Below, in pieces: positions 1-12,740 of a DNA stretch of 64,000 bases (position 1 is the first letter of the stretch; each line of letters begins with the position of its first letter). Source of the stretch: Heliopora coerulea (lineage: Eukaryota > Cnidaria > Anthozoa > Scleralcyonacea > Helioporidae); assembly GCA_030142905.1 (NCBI GenBank), contig JASJOG010000043.1:248001-312000 (forward strand), read 5' to 3'. The notes below the pieces were generated by a model. It had not been told where the DNA came from, did no database searches, and saw nothing but the letters and a program-made list of their open reading frames with translations. The position numbers and the translations under genes are program-made.

Positions 1-3000
1 CTAAACTTTCATATTTTCGCCGTATTTCGAAAGTTTGAAATTAGCCGAAAAATCGTCAAAAACCAAAGGTTAACCCCTTTACTTTTTGGTGAAATTTTTC
101 GACCTCAAAAATTATCTAAAATATTACTGTAAAGTCCCTCAAATCACGCCAGAACTATCTTATTCGGCCTAAACTTTCATATTTTCGCCGTATTTCGAAA
201 GTTTGAAATTGGTCGAAAAATCGTCAAAAACCAAAGGTTAACCCCTTTACTTTTTGGTGAAATTTTTCGACCTCAAAAATTATCTCAAATATTACTGTAA
301 AGTTCCTCAAATCAAGCCAGAACTATCTTATTCGGCCTAAACTTTCATATTTTCGCCGCATTTCGAAAGTTTGAAATTGGTCGAAAAATCGTCAAAAACC
401 AAAGGTTAAACCCTTTATATTTTGGTCCAATTTTTCCACCTCAAATTTTCAACGTAATTTCGCTCAGAAACCACTCCAATTACTGCAAAACTACTTTCTA
501 TGCAATAAACTTTCACATTCTGCTCTTATTTCGAAAGTTCAAAATTGGTCGAAAAATCGTCAAAAACCAAAGGTTAACCCCTTTACTTTATGGTGAAATT
601 TTTCGACATCAAACATTATCTCAAATATTACTGTAAAGTCCCTCAAATCACGCCAGAACTATCTTATTCGGCCTAAACTTTCATATTTTCGCCGTATTTC
701 GAAAGTTTGAAATTGGTCGAAAAATCGTCAAAAAGGAAAGGTTAACCCCTTTACTTTTTGGTGAAATTTTTCGACCTCAAAAATTATCTCAAATATTACT
801 GTAAAGTTCCTCAAATCAAGCATGAACTATCTTATTCGGCCTAAACTTTCATATTTTCGCCGTATTTCGAAAGTTTGAAATTGGTCGAAAAATCGTCAAA
901 AACCAAAGGTTAACCCCTTTACATTTTCGTCCAATTTTTCCACCTCAAATTTTCAACGTAATTTCGCTCAGAAACACTCCAATCACTGCAAAACTACTTT
1001 CTATGCAATAAACTTTCACATTTTCCTCTTATTTCGAAAGTTGAAAATTGGTCGAAAAATCGTCAAAAACCAAAGGTTAACCCCTTTACATTTTGGTGAA
1101 ATTTTTCCACCTCAAATTTTCAACGTAATTTCGCTCAGAAAACACTTCAATCACTGCAAAACTACTTTCTATGCAATAAACTTTCACATTCTCCTCTTAT
1201 TTCGAAAGTTGAAAATTGGTCGAAAAATCGTCAAAAACCAAAGGTTAACCCCTTTACATTTTGGTGAAATTTTTCCACCTCAAATTTTCAACGTAATTTC
1301 GCTCAGAAACCACTCCAATTACTGCAAAACTACTTTCTATGCAATAAACTTTCACATTCTTCTCTTATTTCGAAAGTCGAAAATTGGTCGAAAAATCGTC
1401 AAAAACCAAAGGTTAACCCCTTTACATTTTGGTCCAATTTTTACACCTCAAATTTTCAACCTAATTTCGCTCAGAAACCACTCCAATTACTGCAAAACTA
1501 CTTTCTATGCAATAAACTTTCACATTCTGCTCTTATTTCGAAAGTTCAAAATTGGTCGAAAAATCGTCAAAAACCAAAGGTTAACCCCTTTACTTTTTGG
1601 TGAAATTTTTCGACCTCAAAAATTATCTCAAATATTACTGTAAAGTCCCTCAAATCACGCCAGAACTATCTTATTCGGCCTAAACTTTCATATTTTCGCC
1701 GTATTTCGAAAGTTTGAAATTGGTCGAAAAATCGTCAAAAACCAAAGGTTAACCCCTTTACATTTTGGTCCAATTTTTCCACCTCAAATTTTCAACGTAA
1801 TTTCGCTCAGAAACCACTCCAATTACTGCAAAACTACTTTCTATGCAATAAACTTTCACATTCTGCTCTTATTTCGAAAGTTCAAAATTGGTCGAAAAAT
1901 CGTCAAAAACCAAAGGTTAACCCCTTTACTTTTTGGTGAAATTTTTCGACCTCAAAAATTATCTCAAATATTACTGTAAAGTCCCTCAAATCACGCCAGA
2001 ACTATCTTATTCGGCCTAAACTTTCATATTTTCGCCGTATTTCGAAAGTTTGAAATTGGTCGAAAAATCGTCAAAAACCAAAGGTTAACCCCTTTACATT
2101 TTGGTCCAATTTTTCCACCTCAAATTTTCAACGTAATTTCGCTCAGAAACCACTCCAATTACTGCAAAACTACTTTCTATGCAATAAACTTTCACATTCT
2201 TCTCTTATTTCGAAAGTCGAAAATTGGTCGAAAAATCGTCAAAAACCAAAGGTTAACCCCTTTACATTTTGGTCCAATTTTTACACCTCAAATTTTCAAC
2301 CTAATTTCGCTAAGAAACCACTCCAATTACTGCAAAACTACTTTCTATGCAATAAACTTTCACATTCTGCTCTTATTTCGAAAGTTCAAAATTGGTCGAA
2401 AAATCGTCAAAAACCAAAGGTTAACCCCTTTACTTTTTGGTGAAATTTTTCGACCTCAAAAATTATCTCAAATATTACTGTAAAGTCCCTTAAATCACGC
2501 CAGAACTATCTTATTCGGCCTAAACTTTCATATTTTCGCCGTATTTCGAAAGTTTGAAATTGGTCGAAAAATCGTCAAAAACCAAAGGTTAACCCCTTTA
2601 CATTTTGGTGAAATTTTTCCACCTCAAATTTTCAACGTAATTTCGCTGAGAAACCACTCCAATCACTGCAAAACTACTTTCTATGCAATAAACTTTCACA
2701 TTCTCCTCTTATTTCGAAAGTTGAAAATTGGTCGAAAAATCGTCAAAAACCAAAGGTTAACCCCTTTACATTTTCGTCCAATTTTTCCACCTCAAATTTT
2801 CAACGTAATTTCGCTCAGAAACCACTCCAATTACTGCAAAACTACTTTCTATGCAATAAACTTTCACATTCTTCTCTTATTTCGAAAGTTCAAAATTGGT
2901 CGAAAAATCGTCAAAAACCAAAGGTTAACCCCCTTACTTTATGGTGAAATTTTTCGACCTCAAAAATTATCTCAAATATTACTGTAAAGTCCCTCAAATC

Positions 3001-5036
3001 ACGCCAGAACTATCTTATTCGGCCTAAACTTTCATATTTTCGCCGCATTTCGAAAGTTTGAAATTGGCCGAAAAATCGTCAAAAACCAAAGGTTAACCTC
3101 TTTACTTTTTGGTGAAATTTTTCGACCTCAAAAATTATCTCAAATATTACTGTAAAGTCCCTCAAATCACGCCAGAACTATCTTATTCGGCCTAAACTTT
3201 CATATTTTCGCCGTATTTCGAAAGTTTGAAATTGGTCGAAAAATCGTCAAAAACCAAAGGTTAACCCCTTTACATTTTGGTGAAATTTTTCCACCTCAAA
3301 TTTTCAACGTAATTTCGCTCAGAAACCACTCCAATCACTGCAAAACTACTTTCTATGCAATAAACTTTCACATTCTCTTCTTATTTCAAAAGTTGAAAAT
3401 TGGTCGAAAAATCGTCAAAAACCAAAGGTTAACCCCTTTACATTTTCGTCCAATTTTTTCACCTCAAATTTTCAACGTAATTTCGCTCAGAAACCACTCC
3501 AATTACTGCAAAACTACTTTCTATGCAATAAACTTTCACATTCTGCTCTTATTTCGAAAGTTCAAAATTGGTCGAAAAATCGTCAAAAACCAAAGGTTAA
3601 CCCCTTTACTTTATGGTGAAATTTTTCGACCTCAAAAATTATCTCAAATATTACTGTAAAGTCCCTCAAATCACGCCAGAACTATCTTATTCGGCCTAAA
3701 CTTTCATATTTTGGCCGCATTTCGAAAGTTTGAAATTGGCCGAAAAATCGTCAAAAACCAAAGGTTAACCCCTTTACTTTTTGGTGAAATTTTTCGACCT
3801 CAAAAATTATCTAAAATATTACTGTAAAGTCCCACAAATCACGCCAGAACTATCTTATTCGGCCTAAACTTTCATATTTTCGCCGCATTTCGAAAGTTTG
3901 AAATTGGTCGAAAAATCGTCAAAAACCAAAGGTTAACCCCTTTACATTTTGGTCCAATTTTTACACCTCAAATTTTCAACGTAATTTCGCTCAGAAACCA
4001 CTCCAATTACTGCAAAACTACTTTCTATGCAATAAATTTTCACATTCTGCTCTTATTTCGAAAGTTCAAAATTGGTCGAAAAATCGTCAAAAACCAAAGG
4101 TTAACCCCTTTACTTTTTGGTGAAATTTTTCGACCTCAAAAATTATCTCAAATATTACTGTAAAGTCCCTCAAATCACGCCAGAACTATCATATTCGGCC
4201 TAAACTTTCATATTTTCGCCGTATTTCGAAAGTTTGAAATTGGTCGAAAAATCGTCAAAAACCAAAGGTTAACCCCTTTACATTTTGGTGAAATTTTTCC
4301 ACCTATAATTTTCAACGTAATTTCGCTCAGAAACCACTCCAATCACTGCAAAACTACTTTCTATGCAATAAACTTTCACATTCTTCTCTTATTTCGAAAG
4401 TTGAAAATAGGTCGAAAAATCGTCAAAAACCAAAGGTTAACCTCTTTACATTTGGGTCCAATTTTTCCACCTCAAATTTTCAACGTAATTTCGCTCAGAA
4501 ACCACTCCAATTACTGCAAAACTACTTTCTATGCAATAAACTTTCACATTCTGCTCTTATTTCGAAAGTTCAAAATTGGTCGAAAAATCGTCAAAAACCA
4601 AAGGTTAACCCCTTTACATTTTGGTGAAATTTTTCCACCTCAAATTTTCAACGTAATTTCGCTCAGAAACCACTCCAATTACTGCAAAACTACTTTCTAT
4701 GCAATAAACTTTCACATTCTGCTCTTATTTCGAAAGTTGAAAATTGGTCGAAAAATCGTCAAAAATCAAAGGTTAACCCCTTTACTTTATGGTAAAAATT
4801 TTCGACCTCAAAAATTATCTCAAATATTACTGTAAAGTCCCTCAAATCACGCCAGAACTATCTTATTCGGCGTAAACTTTCATATTTTCGCCGTATTTCG
4901 AAAGTTTGAAATTGGCCGAAAAATCGTCAAAAACCAAAGGTTAACCCCTTTACTTTTTGGTGAAATTTTTCGACCTCAAAAATTATCTAAAATATTACTG
5001 TAAAGTCCCTCAAATCACGCCAGAACTATCTTATTC

Positions 5037-7687
5037 GGCCTAAACTTTCATATTTTAGCCGTATTTCGAAAGTTTGAAATTGGTCGAAAAATCGTCAAAA
5101 ACCAAATGTTAACCCCTTTACATTTTGGTGAAATTTTTCCACCTATAATTTTCAACGTAATTTCGCTCAGAAACCACTCCAATCACTGCAAAACTACTTT
5201 CTATGCAATAAACTTTCGCATTCTCCTCTTATTTCGAAAGTTGAAAATTGGTCGAAAAATCGTCAAAAACCAAAGGTTAACCCCTTTACATTTGGGTCCA
5301 ATTTTTCCACCTCAAATTTTCAACGTAATTTCGCTCAGAAACCACTCCAATTACTGCAAAACTACTTTCTATACAATAAACTTTCACATTCTGCTCTTAT
5401 TTCGAAAGTTGAAAATTGGTCGAAAAATCGTCAAAAACCAAAGGACCCTTTACTTTATGGTAAAAATTTTCGACCTCAAAAATTATCTCAAATATTACTG
5501 TAAAGTCCCTCAAATCACGCCAGAACTATCTTATTCGGCCTAAACTTTCATATTTTCGCCGTATTTCGAAAGTTTGAAATTGGCCGAAAAATCGTCAAAA
5601 ACCAAAGGTTAACCCCTTTACTTTTTGGTGAAATTTTTCGACCTCAAAAATTATCTAAAATATTACTGTAAAGTCCCTCAAATCACGCCAGAACTATCTT
5701 ATTCGGCCTAAACTTTCATATTTTCGCCGTATTTCGAAAGTTTGAAATTGGTCGAAAAATCGTCAAAAAGGAAAGGTTAACCCCTTTACTTTTTGGTGAA
5801 ATTTTACGACCTCAAAAATTATCTCAAATATTACTGTAAAGTTCCTCAAATCAAGCCAGAACTATCTTATTCGGCCTAAACTTTCATATTTTCGCCGTAT
5901 TTCGAAAGTTTGAAATTGGTCGAAAAATCGTCAAAAACCAAAGGTTAACCCCTTTACATTTTGGTCCAATTTTTCCACCTCAAATTTTCAACGTAATTTC
6001 GCTCAGAAACCACTCCAATTACTGCAAAACTACTTTCTATGCAATAAACTTTCACATTCTGCTCTTATTTCGAAAGTTGAAAATTGGTCGAAAAATCGTC
6101 AAAAACCAAAGGTTAACCCCTTTACTTTATGGTGAAATTTTTCGACATCAAACATTATCTCAAATATTACTGTAAAGTCCCTCAAATCACGCCAGAACTA
6201 TCTTATTCGGCCTAAACTTTCATATTTTCGCCGTATTTCGAAAGTTTGAAATTGGTCGAAAAATCGTCAAAAACGAAAGGTTAACCCCTTTACTTTTTGG
6301 TGAAATTTTTCGACCTCAAAAATTATCTCAAATATTACTGTAAAGTTCCTCAAATCAAGCCAGAACTATCTTATTCGGCCTAAACTTTCATATTTTCGCC
6401 GCATTTCGAAAGTTTGAAATTGGTCGAAAAATCGTCAAAAACCAAAGGTTAACCCCTTTACATTTTGGTCCAATTTTTACACCTCAAATTTTCAACCTAA
6501 TTTCGCTCAGAAACCACTCCAATTACTGCAAAACTACTTTCTATGCAATAAACTTTCACATTCTGCTCTTATTTCGAAAGTTCAAAATTGGTCGAAAAAT
6601 CGTCAAAAACCAAAGGTTAACCCCTTTACTTTTTGGTGAAATTTTTCGACCTCAAAAATTATCTCAAATATTACTGTAAAGTCCCTCAAATCACGCCAGA
6701 ACTATCATATTCGGCCTAAACTTTCATATTTTCGCCGTATTTCGAAAGTTTGAAATTGGTCGAAAAATCGTCAAAAACCAAAGGTTAACCCCTTTACATT
6801 TTGGTGAAATTTTTCCACCTATAATTTTCAACGTAATTTCGCTCAGAAACCACTCCAATCACTGCAAAACTACTTTCTATGCAATAAACTTTCACATTCT
6901 CCTCTTATTTCGAAAGTTGAAAATAGGTCGAAAAATCGTCAAAAACCAAAGGTTAACCTCTTTACATTTGGGTCCAATTTTTCCACCTCAAATTTTCAAC
7001 GTAATTTCGCTCAGAAACCACTCCAATTACTGCAAAACTACTTTCTATGCAATAAACTTTCACATTCTGCTCTTATTTCGAAAGTTCAAAATTGGTCGAA
7101 AAATCGTCAAAAACCAAAGGTTAACCCCTTTACTTTTTGGTGAAATTTTTCGACCTCAAAAATTATCTCAAATATTACTGTAAAGTCCCTCAAATCACGC
7201 CAGAACTATCATATTCGGCCTAAACTTTCATATTTTCGCCGTATTTCGAAAGTTTGAAATTGGTCGAAAAATCGTCAAAAACCAAAGGTTAACCCCTTTA
7301 CATTTTGGTGAAATTTTTCCACCTATAATTTTCAACGTAATTTCGCTCAGAAACCACTCCAATCACTGCAAAACTACTTTCTATGCAATAAACTTTCACA
7401 TTCTCCTCTTATTTCGAAAGTTGAAAATAGGTCGAAAAATCGTCAAAAACCAAAGGTTAACCTCTTTACATTTGGGTCCAATTTTTCCACCTCAAATTTT
7501 CAACGTAATTTCGCTCAGAAACCACTCCAATTACTGCAAAACTACTTTCTATGCAATAAACTTTCACATTCTGCTCTTATTTCGAAAGTTCAAAATTGGT
7601 CGAAAAATCGTCAAAAACCAAAGGTTAACCCCTTTACATTATGGTGAAATTTTTCGACCTCAAAAATTATCTCAAATATTACTGTAA
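5037..7687. repeat. Satellite segment duplicated at 22381-25198
   Basis: This run of monomers recurs about 17.35 kb downstream with near identity. Both copies carry private changes: TTTTAGCCG for TTTTCGCCG, CCAAATG for CCAAAGG, and a short deletion giving CCAAAGGACCC (near 5442 and 22786). The offset rises by one monomer after about 23,100 and drops by one base near 23,930, so the second copy gained a monomer and lost a nucleotide. Shared private mutations show duplication of a multi-monomer block rather than independent monomer turnover. Confidence 0.85.
6413..7687. repeat. 504-bp (three-monomer) higher-order units
   Basis: A B-A-A unit of three monomers is repeated at 504-bp spacing, seen from the position of the variant GAAAATAGGTCG at 6917 and 7421. 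The same pair at 504-bp spacing occurs at 9941 and 10445, 24428 and 24932, and 28125 and 28629. The second unit of the last three pairs carries the private variant CTCAAAAATTACTG followed by AAGCTAGAAC, so these blocks were copied together. Confidence 0.75.
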
Positions 7688-8040
7688 AGTCCCTCAAATC
7701 ACGCCAGAACTATCTTATTCGGCCTAAACTTTCATATTTTCGCCGTATTTCGAAAGTTTGAAATTGGTCGAAAAATCGTCAAAAACCAAAGGTTAACCCC
7801 TTTACATTTTGGTCCAATTTTTCCACCTCAAATTTTCAACGTAATTTCGCTCAGAAACCACTCCAATTACTGCAAAACTTTTTTCTATGCAATAAACTTT
7901 CACATTCTCCTCTTATTTCGAAAGTTGAAAATTGGTCGAAGAATCGTCAAAAACCAAAGATTAACCCCTTTACTTTTTGGTGAAATTTTTCGACCTCAAA
8001 AATTATCTCAAATATTACTGTAAAGTCCCTCAAATCACGC

Positions 8041-9720
8041 CAGAACTATCTTATTCGGCCTAAACTTTCATATTTTCGCCGCATTTCGAAAGTTTGAAAT
8101 TGGTCGAAAAATCGTCAAAAACCAAAGGTTAACCCCTTTACATTTTGGTCCAATTTTTCCACCTCAAATTTTCAACGTAATTTCGCTCAGAAACCACTCC
8201 AATCACTGCAAAACTACTTTCTATGCAATAAACTTTCACATTCTTCTCTTATTTCGAAAGTTCAAAATTGGTCGAAAAATCGTCAAAAACCAAAGGTTAA
8301 CCCCTTTACATTTTCGTCCAATTTTTCCACCTCAAATTTTCAACGTAATTTCGCTCAGAAACCACTCCAATTACTGCAAAACTACTTTCTATGCAATAAA
8401 CTTTCACATTCTGCTCTTATTTCTAAAGTTCAAAATTGGTCGAAAAATCGTCAAAAACCAAAGGTTAACCCCTTTACTTTTTGGTGAAATTTTTCGACCT
8501 CAAAAATTATCTCAAATATTACTGTAAAGTCCCTCAAATCACGCCAGAACTATCTTATTCGGCCTAAACTTTCATATTTTCGCCGCATTTCGAAAGTTTG
8601 AAATTAGCCGAAAAATCGTCAAAAACCAAAGGTTAACCCCTTTACTTTTTGGTGAAATTTTTCGACCTCAAAAATTATCTAAATTATTACTGTAAAGTCC
8701 CTCAAATCACGCCAGAACTATCTTATTCGGCCTAAACTTTCATATTTTCGCCGTATTTCAAAAGTTTGAAATTGGTCGAAAAATCGTCAAAAAGGAAAGG
8801 TTAACCCCTTTACTTTTTGGTGAAATTTATCGACCTCAAAAATTATCTCAAATATTACTGTAAAGTTCCTCAAATCAAGCCAGAACTATCTTATTCGGCC
8901 TAAACTTTCATATTTTCGCCGCATTTCGAAAGTTTGAAATTGGTCGAAAAATCGTCAAAAACCAAAGGTTAACCCCTTTACATTTTGGTCCAATTTTTCC
9001 ACCTCAAATTTTCAACGTAATTTCGCTCAGAAACCACTCCAATCACTGCAAAACTACTTTCTATGCAATAAACTTTCACATTCTTCTCTTATTTCGAAAG
9101 TTCAAAATTGGTCGAAAAATCGTCAAAAACCAAAGGTTAACCCCTTTACATTTTCGTCCAATTTTTCCACCTCAAATTTTCAACGTAATTTCGCTCAGAA
9201 ACCACTCCAATTACTGCAAAACTACTTTCTATGCAATAAACTTTCACATTCTGCTCTTATTTCGAAAGTTCAAAATTGGTCGAAAAATCGTCAAAAACCA
9301 AAGGTTAACCCCTTTACTTTTTGGTGAAATTTTTCGACCTCAAAAATTATCTCAAATATTACTGTAAAGTCCCTCAAATCACGCCAGAACTATCTTATTC
9401 GGCCTAAACTTTCATATTTTCGCCGCATTTCGAAAGTTTGAAATTAGCCGAAAAATCGTCAAAAACCAAAGGTTAACCCCTTTACTTTTTGGTGAAATTT
9501 TTCGACCTCAAAAATTATCTAAATTATTACTGTAAAGTCCCTCAAATCACGCCAGAACTATTTTATTCGGCCTAAAGTTTCATATTTTCGCCGTATTTCG
9601 AAAGTTTGAAATTGGTCGAAAAATCGTCAAAAAGGAAAGGTTAACCCCTTTACTTTTTGGTGAAATTTATCGACCTCAAAAATTATCTCAAATATTACTG
9701 TAAAGTTCCTCAAATCAAGC
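8041..9720. repeat. Two tandem 840-bp (five-monomer) higher-order units
   Basis: Positions 8041-8880 and 8881-9720 match almost base for base, with only a few differences (for example TTCTAAAG against TTCGAAAG near 8423/9263). The unit is five 168-bp monomers in a fixed order of A and B variants. The same unit recurs at about 11,065, exactly 18 monomers after 8041, and again near 26,560. This is direct evidence of higher-order repeat structure. Confidence 0.85.
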
Positions 9721-12693
9721 CAGAACTATCTTATTCGGCCTAAACTTTCATATTTTCGCCGCATTTGGAAAGTTTGAAATTGGTCGAAAATTCGTCAAAT
9801 ACCAAAGGTTAACCCCTTTACATTTTGGTCCAATTTTTCCACCTCAAATTTTCAACGTAATTTCGCTCAGAAACCACTCCAATTACTGCAAAACTACTTT
9901 CTATGCAATAAACTTTCACATTCTCCTCTTATTTCGAAAGTTGAAAATAGGTCGAAAAATCGTCAAAAACCAAAGGTTAACCTCTTTACATTTGGGTCCA
10001 ATTTTTCCACCTCAAATTTTCAACGTAATTTCGCTCAGAAACCACTCCAATTACTGCAAAACTACTTTCTATGCAATAAACTTTCACATTCTGCTCTTAT
10101 TTCGAAAGTTCAAAATAGGTCGAAAAATCGTCAAAAACCAAAGGTTAACCCCTTTACTTTTTGGTGAAATTTTTCGACCTCAAAAATTATCTCAAATATT
10201 ACTGTAAAGTCCCTCAAATCACGCCAGAACTATCATATTCGGCCTAAACTTTCATATTTTCGCCGTATTTCGAAAGTTTGAAATTGGTCGAAAAATCGTC
10301 AAAAACCAAAGGTTAACCCCTTTACATTTTGGTGAAATTTTTCCACCTATAATTTTCAACGTAATTTCGCTCAGAAACCACTCCAATTACTGCAAAACTA
10401 CTTTCTATGCAATAAACTTTCACATTCTCCTCTTATTTCGAAAGTTGAAAATAGGTCGAAAAATCGTCAAAAACCAAAGGTTAACCTCTTTACATTTGGG
10501 TCCAATTTTTCCACCTCAAATTTTCAACGTAATTTCGCTCAGAAACCACTCCAATTACTGCAAAACTACTTTCTATGCAATAAACTTTCACATTCTGCTC
10601 TTATTTCGAAAGTTCAAAATTGGTCGAAAAATCGTCAAAAACCAAAGGTTAACCCCTTTACATTATGGTGAAATTTTTCGACCTCAAAAATTATCTCAAA
10701 AATTACTGTAAAGTTCCTCAAATCAAGCTAGAACTATCTTATTCGGCCTAAACTTTCATATTTTCGCCGCATTTCGAAAGTTTGAAATTGGTCGAAAAAT
10801 CGTCAAAAACCAAAGGTTAACACCTTTACATTTTGGTCCAATTTTTCAACCTCAAATTTTCAACGTAATTTCGCTCAGAAACCACTCCAATTACTGCAAA
10901 ACTACTTTCTATGCAATAAACTTTCACATTCTCCTCTTATTTCGAAAGTTGAAAATTGGTCGAAGAATCGTCAAAAACCAAAGATTAACCCCTTTACTTT
11001 TTGGTGAAATTTTTCGACCTCAAAAATTATCTCAAATATTACTGTAAAGTCCCTCAAATCACGCCAGAACTATCTTATTCGGCCTAAACTTTCATATTTT
11101 CGCCGCATTTCGAAAGTTTGAAATTGGTCGAAAAATCGTCAAAAACCAAAGGTTAACCCCTTTACATTTTGGTCCAATTTTTCCACCTCAAATTTTCAAC
11201 GTAATTTCGCTCAGAAACCACTCCAATCACTGCAAAACTACTTTCTATGCAATAAACTTTCACATTCTTCTCTTATTTCGAAAGTTCAAAATTGGTCGAA
11301 AAATCGTCAAAAACCAAAGGTTAACCCCTTTACATTTTCGTCCAATTTTTCCACCTCAAATTTTCAACGTAATTTCGCTCAGAAACCACTCCAATTACTG
11401 CAAAACTACTTTCTATGCAATAAACTTTCACATTCTGCTCTTATTTCGAAAGTTCAAAATTGGTCGAAAAATCGTCAAAAACCAAAGGTTAACCCCTTTA
11501 CTTTTTGGTGAAATTTTTCGACCTCAAAAATTATCTCAAATATTACTGTAAAGTCCCTCAAATCACGCCAGAACTATCTTATTCGGCCTAAACTTTCATA
11601 TTTTCGCCGCATTTCGAAAGTTTGAAATTAGCCGAAAAATCGTCAAAAACCAAAGGTTAACCCCTTTACTTTTTGGTGAAATTTTTCGACCTCAAAAATT
11701 ATCTAAATTATTACTGTAAAGTCCCTCAAATCACGCCAGAACTATCTTATTCGGCCTAAACTTTCATATTTTCGCCGTATTTCGAAAGTTTGAAATTGGT
11801 CGAAAAATCGTCAAAAAGGAAAGGTTAACCCCTTTACTTTTTGGTGAAATTTATCGACCTCAAAAATTATCTCAAATATTACTGTAAAGTTCCTCAAATC
11901 AAGCCAGAACTATCTTATTCGGCCTAAACTTTCATATTTTCGCCGCATTTCGAAAGTTTGAAATTGGTCGAAAATTCGTCAAATACCAAAGGTTAACCCC
12001 TTTACATTTTGGTCCAATTTTTCCACCTCAAATTTTCAACGTAATTTCGCTCAGAAACCACTCCAATTACTGCAAAACTACTTTCTATGCAATAAACTTT
12101 CACATTCTGCTCTTATTTCGAAAGTTCAAAATTGGTCGAAAAATCGTCAAAAACCAAAGGTTAACCCCTTTACTTTATGGTAAAAATTTTCGACCTCAAA
12201 AATTATCTCAAATATTACTGTAAAGTCCCTCAAATCACGCCAGAACTATCTTATTCGGCCTAAACTTTCATATTTTCGCCGTATTTCGAAAGTTTGAAAT
12301 TGGCCGAAAAATCGTCAAAAACCAAAGGTTAACCCCTTTACTTTTTGTGAAATTTTTCCACCTCAAAAATTATCTAAAATATTACTGTAAAGTCCCTCAA
12401 ATCACGCCAGAACTATCTTATTCGGCCTAAACTTTCATATTTTAGCCGTATTTCGAAAGTTTGAAATTGGTCGAAAAATCGTCAAAAAGGAAAGGTTAAC
12501 CCCTTTACATTTTGGTGAAATTTTTCCACCTATAATTTTCAACGTAATTTCGCTCAGAAACCACTCCAATCACTGCAAAACTACTTTCTATGCAATAAAC
12601 TTTCGCATTCTCCTCTTATTTCGAAAGTTAAAAATTGGTCGAAAAATCGTCAAAAACCAAAGGTTAACCCCTTTACATTTGGGTCCAATTTTT

Positions 12694-12740
12694 CCACCTC
12701 TTTTCCACAACTTTTTTAAAGGAAAGGTTAAATTTTTCGA
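12694..12740. repeat. Irregular junction inside the satellite
   Basis: The monomer phase breaks here. A family A monomer stops after TTTCCACCTC, a short unrelated stretch rich in T and C follows (TTTTCCACAACTTTTTT), and a family B monomer resumes part-way through, at AAAGGAAAGGTTAAATTTTTCG. It looks like a deletion or unequal-exchange scar joining two partial monomers with a few filler bases. Confidence 0.75.
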
